A stretch of 64,000 nucleotides of DNA, taken from NCBI RefSeq assembly GCF_020921035.1, contig NC_063151.1, positions 26,170,934 to 26,234,933 on the forward strand, written 5' to 3'. Positions 35,945 to 48,800 of this stretch are shown here, piece after piece; positions within the stretch are counted from its first letter, which is position 1, and each line of letters opens with the position of its first letter. Both the position numbers and the translations under genes were made by a program. The DNA is from Rhodamnia argentea (Eukaryota; Streptophyta; Magnoliopsida; Myrtales; Myrtaceae). The notes beneath the pieces were generated by a model that ran no database searches, was not told where the DNA came from, and saw only the letters and a list, made by a program, of their open reading frames with translations.

Positions 35945-38900
35945 TCAGCCATCCTCACATTGCAAGCTCGTTCTAATATTCCGCAATGTACAGGATATGA
36001 GAGTGTTGACGGACTCCACAGATTCCATAGTTAACTTGGCCGTGGGAGAGGTATTTGTTAGGATTTGAAAAGCTATCGTGAGCAGCGATCCTCCTTCCGA
36101 GCTCTTCTCCTCGTGCCTAGAGCTGATGACTAGAGGCCTCGACTCGAGCCCATCGGGCAGGATCGAGAAACCGGATGGCAGTGCGGCAATGTTGCTAGAG
36201 TCACAGCCGGTCATCACCGCCTGCATTCCCGTGATGTCCACCGCAGCATAGACCACCATAGATTCATAAGCATTTGTACAGCTATCCTGGAGTACCCACA
36301 TGCTGTTGTCTTTGGATTTCATAGTCTGCAATTGCGGAGCAGATAATTCAGAGAATTAGAAACTAGCTGATCAACTCTTGATTCGGAAAAGAGTCCAACT
36401 GACTAAAGAAACTTACTTGGATGGTAACTGCATTGCCGCGATCTTGCCCTTTCGATAAATTAGCAATGGACTGCACCGGGCTTCCACTCGACATGATATC
36501 CCACTGAAGTTCACACAACAAAAGTTTTAGTCAATTCATGCCTGGCATTTCATGCAGAGTTAGATTAGATTTGTTAAGGTTCTTGTGGTTAAACCTCGCT
36601 GCGGCGAGCTTCATCTCTGAGGAAGTCGAACAGTGCGTGGGGCGAGACTGGCAATAGCACGGAGGAAACTGCGCATAGGATCACCCCTAGAGGCTCTCCA
36701 GGATCATTCAGATTCTTCCTCGAAGCCACCCTAATGTCCTCTCCTGTCTTACCTGGGACCTTGGTCCAGCTGTGATAGCTCGATGCTCCGATAGCGTGAC
36801 AAAAGCTCTGTGTCATCCTCTGGGCCAGCCTCAAGATGCTTTTCCTGCCTGCAAGTGTGGCAACACCTGCACGAAAGTCTTTGATTAACCAACTTCCCTG
36901 CTTGGAATCGGAAGCATCGTTAGGAACGCGAGTGCATTAATGCTCACCATTCGAATCTTTGGTGGGAACATTAGTCGCCATAAAGAAAACAAGCCGCTCG
37001 CACTGGAGTTGCAGTGTCGTCATCCAGTGCCTCGCCCCAAAGGCTAGGCCGCTGTTAACGATGGTACGGTACATGGGGTGAACGGTCGTCTTCAGGCACT
37101 CCAAGTGCTCTACCCAAATTACCTGAAAATTTAATAGGTTCGTGCGAGATCGTTCATATCTAATCGGGGAAAGCACCAAAGTTTCGTCTTCCAGCATCCG
37201 ACGCTCAGACTATTGCCGCATATTGCACGATAAAGCAGACAATAAATGCTTGATCTTTCTGTGTCTTACCTTACAATGGCCGTTGGATTTATCCTCGATG
37301 ATGCAACCGGAGGGGCGTTTCCTGCATTTCACGAGAGAGGCGTCGATGTTGTCTTCGACTTTGTCAATGGAAACATCGACCAAAGCCCACTGCTCCGCGC
37401 TGAGTTGCTTGCAGTATCTGACGAAGTACACCTCCCTCGTGGGCACCATGGGTGTGAGCATTTGAAGCTCTGCAAACATCTGCAAAACTTCTCGCTGTAA
37501 GAAACCAGGATCTCATCTCATCCCACCCATCACCTTCTTCTTTCGGGAAAAATTCCTGACCACAAGTCCACTACCTACAAACAATTTTCTTGCATCCACT
37601 ACCACTAGGCTTTTGCCAAAGTCTTCAGGAGAAATTTTCTCCAAAAAGGGCTTCATTTTCTAGTCCAATTACAGAAATTTTGTTCTTCGAACTTCGGAGA
37701 TTTTCAAAGTTGACTTTTGACCTTCAGTTGAGCTTTTGGTTGCAACAGGAAAAAGTTCCATACGGGCAATATTTACACTGGTAGCTGTCATTTATGCGAC
37801 GGACCACATGAAGAAAAAGGACAGAAGGGATATTTCCGAGGGAGTGGCGTGGTAAATGCATGGTTTGATGGTGAAGTAACGTTCTTGAAATCTCCATTGA
37901 AGAGAAATAATTGGGCCCAACTGAGCTCAAAATCAGAAGGGGGAACAAAGAATGATTCTCTGTGTTGTCTACACGACTCACCAATTGTACGGCGCCGTTT
38001 CGGTTGGCACCTTCACCGCTGCAAATGACATCCACAGTCGCTGCCTTTGAGATCATGCAAGGAAACATCTCCTTCCATTGATTCTGTACAAAATAAATGG
38101 ATGACTTTTAGTGCTAAATTGATGCGTTACTCAATTTTCAGTTTTCAGTCATTCAAAACTAGGGAATCGTTTAGTCGGCTTACCACGTCCATGAAGCTTT
38201 GCACAAGGCGGGGAAGGTCGACGAACACAACCCCGGTCTCTCTCGAGGCTTCGATGGATCTCTTGGGCCTGCCCTCACTCGGGGCTTCGACCTTGAACTC
38301 CTTCACATACTCGTCGTAATTGAGTATCTCGCGACCGGTCTCAACGCTCCTAATCCAAAGCGGATCTCCAGCAGTAGCCATCTTCTTAAGCTCTTCCATC
38401 GCTTGGTTCACCAACTCCAGGATCCTCGACTTCTCAAGCCCAAAGATTCCGGTGTAAAAATCCAAGGAGCTCCTGTTCTCTTGGTCGCTCCCCGCCGAGC
38501 ACGAAGGCGACGCGGTCCCTGGAGTGTACTTTCCTAGAGCCACTCGGAGCTTCTCGACCTATAAATGCGAGAACATACGGAAGATGGGCGCAATGGGTTA
38601 AAGGAGCTGCGCAAACTTCATTGATCCATAGAGAATTCGATGACCAGAAGGCGGAAAATTTCCGAACCTCGGCTTTTAGTCGAGCATTCTCGATTCGGAG
38701 TTGTTGCTCCTGAGTTGTCAAGGCGGTGTCTCTGCTTGTGGTGGCTGAGCCACAATTGGGGCAGCAAGACTTCTGGATGGTCTCTCTCATGGCTTTGTTC
38801 TCTTCTCTGAGCTTCTCCATTTCAGCTTTCAGCAGAGAATTCTCATGGCGCTCTTGAATTGCCTGCAAATTTTTTATGCCATTTCAAAAGTTTCCATCAC

Positions 38901-40334
38901 AAGAGAGAAAAACTACAAAAAATGCAAGCTTTCTTCTGATCTTATAAGGACCACTTCAACATTGAACACTAAAACAACCTCGAGAACAATGACAATTGAC
39001 AAAAGTTTCGGAAAACCCGAAATTCCCCAACTGACCGAAATCATTCGAACTGGGGCATTCTGCCTGACATCGAGAATCGATCGAGAAGGACCTAATCGAA
39101 AGAGAAAATCACGACCAGTACGAACCTTGAGCTGCGTTCTGCGATTCTGGAACCAGAACTTGACTTGCCTAGGAGCGAGTCCTAGTTGTTTGCTCAGTTG
39201 TTGCCTTTGCTTTTCATCTGGATGTGGCGACTCCTTGAACAACCTGATAAACAAAAAATTCCCCCGTCAAATTGCTTGCTAACTAATGCAAGATGGATTC
39301 AAGCTAATACAAATCTTTGTGGCAATCATACTCAGAAGCAATAAAGGAACAAAAATGGTCAGTGCATGCTGCATGGCCACAGACCTTCCCAATTCAAACA
39401 AAGAACCAAAAGCAGGTCAAGAAGTGTTCTTTTGTAGTTTCTTTAGTTCCAGAAAACCATGCATGCACGTCACTACCTCTTTTTTTTTTTTTTTTTTTTT
39501 TCATAAGAAGCTTTTCATGTATAAATACGTATACATGTATGGTAAAGTACCGTCCTTCTGTATCGCCAAAGCATTTTACACACTAATCAATGAGTCTGGA
39601 CCGTGTCATTTCCCAGTCTAATATAGTCTCGAGACAACAAAAACTTGAGCATCATTGTACGGCCAACTACATAATTTATTGCCTAGAACATGCGGAAATG
39701 TTTTTTTATTATCAATTTGAGATGAAGGCGTTCATCAATTGTTGTGCTCTGAATTGATCTTGTGGTCCTAGTGTTCTTTTCAGTGTATATACCACACGTA
39801 TTAGGATGGAGTATAGGAAAACCGTTGGTTATGTGCACATACGCTTCCATCTCGCGGATTTGCTCGGCGGTGTGGCGGTGGTACTTCTTCCGCTTCTTCT
39901 TCTTGCTCTTGTCGCCGTCGCCGCCGCCGTCCTCATCGTTGTCCCCATCTGGATCGAACTCATCCTCCGATCTCGACCTGGCGGGGCCCGAGTTCTCGCT
40001 GCTAATCTCGACGGTGTCTTCCCTCCTCCCCCCTGCTCCTGCTCCTCCTCCTCCGCTCCCCTCGTCCCCCTCCTCCACATCCATGCTGGCCGAAGCCGAA
40101 GCTGCCGCTGCCCCCGCATCCCTGAAAATCCCGGCCTGAATCCGACAGAAACAAGCAGGAATCACAACTCATACAATCGAACAGCAAAAGAAGAAGAAGA
40201 AGAAGAAGAAGCAAGAGGCGTGGCAGGTGGAAGGCGAATGGGCTTACGAGGCTGAGAGAGAGAGCGGGAGAGGCAAAGAAGTCTTTGGTGCGAGAGGTGG
40301 GAGGGTTGTTGTTCGACATGTCGACGACTCCCAT
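35945..40334 (-). CDS. GL2: HD-Zip IV homeobox protein GLABRA2
   Basis: Eleven exons (40248-40334, 39843-40135, 39126-39243, 38668-38862, 38184-38558, 37982-38083, 37270-37479, 36948-37122, 36595-36866, 36417-36503, 35945-36325) give 764 residues. The N-terminus has the GL2 signature [19 protein letters not shown], then an acidic stretch and a basic run. The homeodomain (about 107-167) ends [12 protein letters not shown]. The leucine zipper follows, with the CCPNCG cysteine motif of the zipper-loop-zipper. A START domain spans about 275-505 and the HD-START-associated domain runs to the end ([13 protein letters not shown]). In Arabidopsis GL2 promotes trichome fate, represses root-hair fate and controls seed-coat mucilage. 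The N-terminal signature and position beside RPS17 separate it from PDF2, ANL2 and the HDG proteins. All junctions close in phase. Confidence 0.96.
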
Positions 40335-40556
40335 GGCAGTTTTGAAGGGAGGAAGGGGATGAGGTGGGGGGTTGGGGGGTGGTTCTTGTTTTATGGAGGA
40401 GGTAACATGTTAAACACCAATGGTGGTGGCGATGAACATTCGCTGGTGCTTGAGAGAGAGAGAGAGAGAGAGAGAAGGGTGGGGTCTGACAGATTTAAGG
40501 ATATAAAACAAAACGAAGTGGAGGGGCTTTCTTCTTTACTTTGCTCTGCTCATGTT

Positions 40557-40594
<38 letters not shown>

Positions 40595-40700
40595 GGCTGT
40601 TAGGAGTTGACTGTTAGATATTAGGGAACAGCTGAGAGAGAAAGAAGAGAGAGAGAGAGAGGGAGGAAGGAGACGAGGGAAGAGGACATGCAACTAACTT
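40335..40700 (-). promoter_or_regulatory. GL2 leader and proximal promoter with three GA tracts
   Basis: Three GA tracts, at 40452-40475, 40557-40597 and 40633-40664, stand within 215 bases upstream of the start codon (CT tracts on the GL2 strand). Such clusters are binding sites for BPC/GAGA-factor proteins, which recruit Polycomb complexes in plants. They could be in the 5' UTR or the promoter. Confidence 0.5.
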
Positions 40701-42504
40701 TAAGCGGTTGAATCTACAACTACAACGGTATTTTCTGTTCCGATTTCACCCCCCCTCCCTTATTTCCGTGGCTTCGAGGCTCCTAAGCTCCTCGGCTTCA
40801 GCTGGCGGCTCGGTTTTGCTCTCTCTGTGCCTAGCTAAGTTAGGGTTTGGTTGGGAATGAAAAATAATGGGGTATTCATTCCTGGCCGAATGTGTGCGGG
40901 GCCTAGGACCATATTCTTAGGTGCACCGAGTTCATGTCCATGGTCGCATTGCACATGGCGGCCGCTGCCCAAGAAATGAGGTCGTGAGGCCGCTCACACT
41001 AGATAGACTGTAATCCGATTGATTCATTGGAATTCTTTAATTTTGTGACGTGTGAGCATTTACTTTTGGCATCGAGTCCAAAGGATTTCGTGATGCCGTA
41101 GGTTGTGCTTGTGGCCTTATTTCCAATTGTCACCTCTTGCGTATGTAGAGAGGAAGGTTGATCCACACGGTTCGTAGATAGGTCACCCGGCCAATGTTGG
41201 TCGAAAATCACTGATATGAACGCCAATGCTGATTGGACATTTAAAATGACATTTTAATAATTTTTTGAATTTTTTTATAATTTTTTTCTTTTCTATTTTT
41301 TTTTTGCCAAAGGCCGATGAGGACCATCGGCCGACCCTCGCTGACACTATGGCAGCCCTCATTCGATGTGCTTGTTGTGGCTGGTGAAAGCCTAGTGAGG
41401 CCTCGCTGGCCACAGTGAGTGTGCATAGCCCCTCACCCGATCCGGGTGAGGGCACGACACCTAGATCGGGTCCAAATTGGGCGAGAGCCAATTAAATTGC
41501 TAAAATTAAAAAAGAAAAAAGAAAAATATCCACATTAATGTCGATTGTGCCAAGTAGAGCGGCGGACATCCACATCGGCGATTTCTAGCTAAAATTGGTT
41601 AGATAAACTCTGATGATACTAATATAATATGTTTATAAGTTTTTTTGTTACTTTTTCCCTATTCTTTTCACTAGTGTGGAACCAAACCCTTCCTGAGCCG
41701 ATGTGAAGAGTTATCTGCCTTCAACGTCATTGCCGTCATGGTGATGGCAGAGGATTGGTGGGATGGGAAAGAGATTGAGAAGTTTTTGTTATTACGATTT
41801 TTTTTTTTTGTATTTTTGTTTGTTTTTGGTGTGTTGGTAAGTTTTGTGAATTTGGACTGTCTAACTTCTGTTGACATGTTAAAAAAAAAAAAAATACTGT
41901 TGATGCGATAATTTAGAGAGGGTAAATTTGCATATAAAGTTTAATGCGTGAGATGTTGAATGATGGATCAAGAGCTGAGGTAGCAATATAAACTTGGATA
42001 GTTCTCCAAATAGGATGGGGAAAAACTCTTTCAGAGTATTATTTTTGAAAACGACTTGACTTTTCCTAGAGGCGTGGAAGAGGAATTCCATGAAAAAATT
42101 CTGTACATGAAATATGTATGTATATTATCACATGGAGAGAATTTTTGTGGGTTGATAGTATTATCTATTACAATGTAAAAAATCGTGCGAAAATTTATAG
42201 TGGGTATTGTCGAAAAGAACATAAAATCTTGCCTAGCTACATGGTTTATGCAATTGGTACTTGGATTCTCTTCATCCTGAATAAGGGAAAATTCAACCAG
42301 TCATAAAACCTATTGTTACGGATACCAATTTAGTGCTGAACTTTTCAATTTTGTCAATTTAGTCTTAAATCGTTGTGCGAATGATGCGGCGGTTCAGTCA
42401 TTTTACGTGACACACCACCATGTCAACGATTTCCGGCGAGGATTGACTAGAAGGATTATATTGGAATTTCACGAAAAGATTCGGGAGTAAATTAGCAAAA
42501 TTGA
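40701..42504. other. Intergenic, upstream of GL2
   Basis: The first 300 bases may contain distal GL2 promoter. From about 41230 to 41660 there is a non-autonomous element with T-rich and A-rich arms around a GC-rich core (see separate entry). The segment 41880-42310 is AT-rich without features. At 42320-42500 lies the left part of an older repeat into which the MULE-like element at 42505 was inserted. Confidence 0.5.
41230..41660. mobile_element. Non-autonomous element with GC-rich core
   Basis: A T-rich arm (41255-41310) and an A-rich arm (41495-41530) flank a core (41311-41485) with GGCCGA, CCTCGCTGGCC and GGTGAGGGC words. The core resembles those at 18.75, 59.3-60.2 and 63.2 kb. The ends are not defined. 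A GACATCCACATCGGCG block at the right side is like the GACGTGG block of related elements. Confidence 0.4.
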
Positions 42505-43216
42505 GGAGAAGTATACTAGAAGTGCCATAAGTTATGTACGGCGCTCATTTTAGGGCCAAAACTTTCAAAACGATCATCTAACCGCCAAAATCGAAGAAAA
42601 ACGATCACTTAAGTGTCAAATGAAATTCGTCAATTTTATATTTAAATTTATTATCTAATGTGACATATTTTTTTGTAAAATTCTGGTCACGTGGATTTCC
42701 ATGTAGACTTTTAAAATAAAAATTAATAAAAATAAAAAAAATTAGCTGAAATCTTAGAAAAAAGGTGATTTTGCCATTGGTTGAAGCTCGGCAACCCCCG
42801 CTAGCCAACCCCTACCCTCGCCACCGGAATGAAATCCCCACCCCATTTTTTTTATTATAATTTTCAGCTTATTTTTCTTCATTTAAATTTATTTTTTTAA
42901 TATTTAGTTAATTTTTAAGTTTAAGCCTATGTGGAAGTCCACGTGTAATTCTGACGAGCCGTGTCGACTCGGATAATAATAAAAAAAGAGTTCGGGTAAG
43001 ATTTCTGGCGAGCCACATTGGCTCAAATTGGAGCGCTCTCTCAATAATGAGTTCGTAGAAAGGGGATTTCAGTAAATATTAGTTCTCTCCATCCGACAGT
43101 GGTACTCAAATGAATGTATTTTTTGAAAAAATTGGCACATAAGTGATCCTTTTAAAGAATTTGCCACTAAAGTGAGCGCCGTAACAATTTATGGCACTTC
43201 TAGTGTAATTTACCCA
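42505..43216. mobile_element. MULE-like non-autonomous element with TIRs
   Basis: The left end (ATACTAGAAGTGCCATAA..., with TACGGCGCTCA) is matched by the complement of the right end (ACACTAGAAGTGCCATAA..., with TACGGCGCTCA) over about 45 bases. The right terminus reads GGGTAAATT outward, a common MULE terminus in plants. Flanking 9-base copies CAAAATTGA (42496-42504) and CAAAATTCA (43217-43225) differ at one base and fit a MULE target-site duplication. The interior is AT-rich and has no transposase. Confidence 0.7.
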
Positions 43217-45681
43217 CAAAATTCAGAAGTTTAGGACATAATTAGCATCCGAACATTGAATTTAGGACTGATTGGACAATTTCTCCTCACGCACAAATTG
43301 TTCCAAGACCAACAGAAAACTTCGTTTCCATTAGTAAAGAGGGTGACTACTTTAGGGTGCAACAGAAGTAGAGGCAAACTCCCACCTGAAGTGGTAAATA
43401 GGGACTTTCACCTCTTCAAAGGCATGTACTGCCAAAGAGCTTTTGTCTTTCGACAGAAGAATTTAAGATCTCTCAATTATTTTTATTGAATTTGCTCACT
43501 ACGTTCATGGCTCAAAATTCTATTGTAATACTCGTCTATTTGTCAGTGCATAGTTGCCAACAGTTCTCTAGTGCACCTTGTACTGTGGATGTGTAAGATT
43601 CTCTCAGGACATACTCCATGTAGGTAAGCCTCCCAGGTTTCAACTCAAAAGCTTACTTGTCCTCTACTCTTCCACGGTCATCATCTTCTTGTTATAACTA
43701 AACAGAAGGTCAGACTTTTGAATCGATAAAGTCTATCAATGCCCACTTTTAGTATCAGAAATTGGCCAAGAATGGAGTAAAGTTGACCTGCTGATTCAGC
43801 TGAGAAGCAATAAAACCTAAAAGGGTATCACTAAAAATTACCTCCAAACAGCACCTCCCTGAGAAGATCAATGTTAAATTGTTAATGGATCCACGCTTCA
43901 TGTTATCACACTTCGAAAGACCGGTGCACTCACACATCTGAAATTCTTTTATCAGAGTAAACAGATGAGCTGCTTGTTAACCTGCTTGTAAATATGCTGC
44001 AACATTTGATCTAGTCCAGGATTTCAAGAGGCTAGTAAATGAACTTAATCAAACTAAAAATCAGGATCATAACCTTGATGATTGAGCATAAGGAATTGTA
44101 ACGATGGAACGACAAAGGGAACCTGAAAAATCCTCGTGCTGCTTCGGATTACGTATTGGATACTATTAACCATCTTTGAACTGTGTTATTTGCTGGGGTT
44201 TACCACGAGAGACCAGTAGTTTACCAAGAGAGACCAGTGGATCTTAATATTGGGATTATATAACTTCAAGTTGAAGCGATTTGTATCCTCGATTTACAAT
44301 GAAAACATTTGCGCGAACGACATATTTTTCACGGGTGATGATTCTTTCCCTATTGAAGGCGGCTTTCGGCATTCTATTCTCTTCAGTTGAAGTAAACCCT
44401 GAATGCGTTGCTGCTCATTATCTATTGCCCCCCCACTTATTCATACCTAATGGTCATAATGTCCCTGTACATGCACAACTCCTAACATCAACATGAACTA
44501 TGGACTGCCGCCTCGAAACACGCTCGGAACAATCGCCCCGTGCTTCTCGATACTGTGCGACGATGGATTTCTTTTACTTTACTTCAAAGATCAACTATCG
44601 AAAAGATGCGGGTCAATCTTCCCCGACAGCAATCGCTTTACACTTTTGAAGGTGATTAGCCAAGATATTTCAATCATCCATCTACATACATATCAGCAAA
44701 ACTTTTCAAGCATTCCACCGGTGCAGAATATTCAATGTCCTTACCCAACGTGGTTTGCTTTGAACGATGGATAATCCAAGAATTATCCTCATTAAACTGA
44801 TGACAATCCCCTTTTATCTTTTTTTTTTTTTTTTGGGTCCTTCTTCCTGTTATGTCTGCTAGGCTGCTCCTCAAATTGCCAAGATGTGATCTTATGCGTG
44901 ACAGTTGCAGGAGGAAGGATGAAAAAGAAAGCAAGAAAACAAGAATAGTTAGCTGCAGCAGCTCAATGCCCTAGCCGAGCCGCATCGAAAAGCAGCTCGT
45001 GGGTCATTTAACTTTGAAAGAAAGGTCAAGATTGACCGATGCATAGTAGCGTGTGAAAGTGTGTGGTCTCCAGTTCGATGGTTTTTATTTATGTTTCTTC
45101 GTGTCTTCACATCATTTAAAGGGTTGAAAGAAGTGAATGCAATTAATGGGTTTGCCTCCAAGCTTTGCATGAATTTAAAGAATTCCCTCACAAGATTGGG
45201 GGGTGAGAGTCAATTCTCCGTGAGCAATTTATGCATATTGTGACCAATATAATATTCCACAGTGACATCATCTGCATTATAAAGAGATTAGACTCGAAAC
45301 TAATGAATTTTCATTCTAGGAGTGTCTTCACAAGATTCTCTCATCGGTATTAGATTTAGCTGAAATAAGCTCCATGAAAGTGATGTGTCTTGCCTTTCGT
45401 ATGAGGAAAGGTCATGGCAAGGAGATCGCATGCAAGTTATCCCCATCAGCGTGGCTAATCTCATCCTTTTTAAGGGAAATTGCAGAGCTTTGAAGTTTAG
45501 AATATTCCAAGTTGACTCCATCTAAGCAAAGTTTATGGATTTCTATTTTTCACGCTCTCTTTCTGAAAGCATGGTACAGGAATAATATTGCCCATTTTCC
45601 TCTTTCCGTGATGAAATATTTAGGTGCCCAAAAATTGGGATAGGCCCTTCGGAATTAGTCGAATGGCCTAAAACTTAAGCT
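43217..45681. other. Gene-poor stretch
   Basis: The first 70 bases continue the older repeat interrupted by the MULE-like element (TTTAGGACTGATTGG). After that I see no intact gene. Short frames such as 44281-44496 and 44493-44774 lack recognisable domains. Confidence 0.45.
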
Positions 45682-45891
45682 CCGTTTGTTCCGTGAAAAA
45701 TGAATGATTTGGACAACATTTTCCAAAAAAATGATCGCTTGTATCGCTTAATCGATAGCAATTTATGTCTAAACATTTTCATGGGCGATGAAAATATTTA
45801 TCGTTAATCTATTTATATAAGCGATACAATCGGTCATTTTCAGGAAAATATTTTTCAAATTATATATTTTCCACAAAACAAATATACTTTC
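45682..45891. mobile_element. hAT-like foldback MITE
   Basis: The left end (TCCGTTTGTTCCGTGAAAAA...CATTTTCC) matches the complement of the right end (TATATTTGTTTTGTGGAAAA...ATTTTCC) over more than 40 bases. Further inverted pairs (TGTATCGCTTA, GATAAATATTTTCATCG) run almost to the centre, so the whole element folds into a hairpin. No coding sequence is present. Confidence 0.6.
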
Positions 45892-48800
45892 AGAGATATG
45901 GATTAAAAAACTAAGGGTGGCGGTTCTTAACATGACACGCAAGTTTACTAAGAAAAGCCCCGTCTCAACACAACACCACTTTTGAATCATTTTCTAATGA
46001 AAAGCACTTTGTAAATAGCTTTGCTTGAATTGGAATGTGCACTACCTTGATGGTAAGCTAAGCTTGAATTGAAATGTACACCTACCTGGACAGTCAGTGA
46101 ATACTTGGCTTGCAAATTGTCATTTCATAGAGTTCTTGATTCACTGTGTAGTTGTTTAGTTGTGTTGAATGTGCTACTGCTACGACGGTGGCTTTTGACG
46201 AATGGGTTTGCTAGCACAACAGTCTTTGGACTCTTGTGAGAGTAACAACATATTGTGAACCACAAATTCTTGAAAGAATAGACCCCTACAATGATTTATA
46301 ATTGTTTGTTGTAGTTGCCAAAAGCAAGCCCACGATAGATTAATGACAGTCACATACGCATTTTCTCTTTAATGAACAGAGCTCCGGTGTGAGCTTGCGA
46401 TGGGATCTGGTCCTCTCATTCTCTTGGGTTGAAATGTAAAAGCCTAACCAACTTATTCGCCAAAAAAAAAAAAACACTTTTGCTATCTCAAGCAGCAACT
46501 TTTCCCCTTAAATATCTAGCCCTCCCCCATATGAGGTAAGCACAAACGTAACAAAAAGAAAGGAAAAATACTAGAATACATACTTCATGGTCGACCGGCA
46601 AGCATTAGGTGTCAGGAAACAACAAAACCAGCATAAGAACTAACTGCTGTCACCTACCATTTCTCATCTTCATGATAAAAATTTGCTGGATCCCAGCTTC
46701 GTGCGGATAACAATTGGTGAAGCCCGGTAGTGCACAGTCAAATAAAAGCTCTTGCATAAGAAAGGACTTCCTCAGTAATGGTGCTTTCTTAAAGAGTGGA
46801 GATTCTCATTTCCTTTGTTTACCGGCTATGGTGACATCGATACCTCTCATAAAACTAAACAATAAAAGGATTCACCCAACGCCATCATGATCCATCACCA
46901 TCCATAATTAAAGTTTTGGTGCCATACGGGTTATGATTAAATTCGATCCGCAATTCAAATCGCCTCCTCAGAATTTGAGTTTTGTCTCCATTTCCCGCAT
47001 GCTCTGGGGGGGAAAAGGTAGTTGGGAATGGTAGATACCATGAAGCAATCACATGAGCCAAGCAAAACCTAGTAGCAATAATAGTACCAGTTGATTGGAG
47101 TTTCTTTTGAAGTTCTCCCTCCACTTTATCCGTGCTAAGAAAATGCACGACCTGTCAACAAAAGGGGGAAAAAAGAAAAAAAAAATGAAAGGGAGAGTAG
47201 CCCAGAAATCTGCCAGAAAAGGGGTTATCTTTGCTTTCTTTGTGTTCAAGTCTTTTTCTGATTCCCGGGAATTTGTCTACCCAGTTGTGCTTGCAGGCTG
47301 CAAAACTCAAGATACGGAATATTCAGGTGACATATGAAAATTAACTAGCTAAGCTAAGTTTCTACTGTGTTAGGTAATGAAAATTTGAGGCCTAGGATGG
47401 AACAGAAAAAAGCCTATGAGCAGAAGGCAGAGGTCGGCCTTCAAAGGAGTAATAATGACGTAACTAATGCACCCAAATGGTGCTTACCCGGAGAAATGCA
47501 AACCCACTTTCAAGGTAACTGATATGTTAATGCATCCCTGCAAACTCCCACAAGAAAGCAAGGGTGAAAATGGATGGATCACAGAACCGAACGTCGATCC
47601 TTACTTATACAGCAAGTATCTCGCCCACTTAAGGCAAGAACATGGGCACCTCAAGACTCGATTTCCAATCGCAAGATAGGCCCTCTGTATGGTCAATTTT
47701 GATATCCATGTACGGTCTTTCCTCGTGCACCATGGCTGCATTCATTCCCTTTGTCCTTCTAGACAGTGCTGTATTAGCATTTCAGAATCATGTCATTCTA
47801 AGAGTAGCACGCACAAGAATGATCATTCGTCTACGATATTACAGGAAAGTCGCAGGGAAGGTGGCCAACACCATAGAGACATGACGGAATCGAAGACGGG
47901 AGCACAACCTTAGTTTCATAAACCTTATGGGAAACTTTTGTCAAGAAATTCTGGCCAAAAAAAAAAGAAAAAAAGTCAGTAACCTATTACCTAACAAGGT
48001 TTTGTGGATTCAAGCGGTCTTCCAAGCAGCCAAAACCATGTTTACACCAGAATTTGTACTTACAAATATAAAGTTTTCCGAGGAAGTAATTGGTCATGTC
48101 TGACACTAATAAAAAGATATTCAATGAGAAATTTCCAATCAACAAGCCAATGAAAAAAAAAAAAAAATCCAAACACGACACGCAACGGGAAGGTAACTGG
48201 AAAACTAAAGGAGCCGTTGGGCCCACGACATGTGGAAAGATCATCCAATTTCGATGCTGTTTCCCTGGAAATCGGGTCAATTAAGGATGGCACAGCAATC
48301 TGTACAGCAATGTTTTGAGGAAGCTTGTGGGATCATGCTTCAGACAAAAGCTCCTAAGAACCTATCCAACTTTGGGAGACAGGTAGTTATTGAAGAGTAG
48401 ATGAAATGGTTGTTTTGGACAGCAGGTGAAAAGCTACTACCTCAGATTGCCATGCAGGACCAAATAATGTGAACATAATGAGGTGGAATAAATGCTAACA
48501 AATTTTGTGGAGTGGGTTATTCTTTAAGGAGATCTGAAGAGGCTACATACATACACTTTGGTGTCACTCATTCATGAATGCTTCGTGCTTCACCTAGAGG
48601 TCATTCAAGCTTTAAGGGGAAAATGGATTCTCCACTTTGCTTTGTCCCCCAGTGGTGATTGAACTATGACAAGAAATTTTCACTCTCGAGTGTTCTCTGC
48701 ATGTGAGAAAGGGAAGAGGTGGGCACAAGTTAACAACCTGCCAAAACATGTGTTGGGAATTGAAATGAATCGACCCATATGTGCGACGAGAGAGAGAGAG

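Noticed and set aside
39762-40255. Plus-strand frames of 125-149 codons opposite GL2 exon 2
   Set aside because: They are mirror frames of the acidic, GC-rich GL2 N-terminal exon and have low-complexity proline/serine composition.
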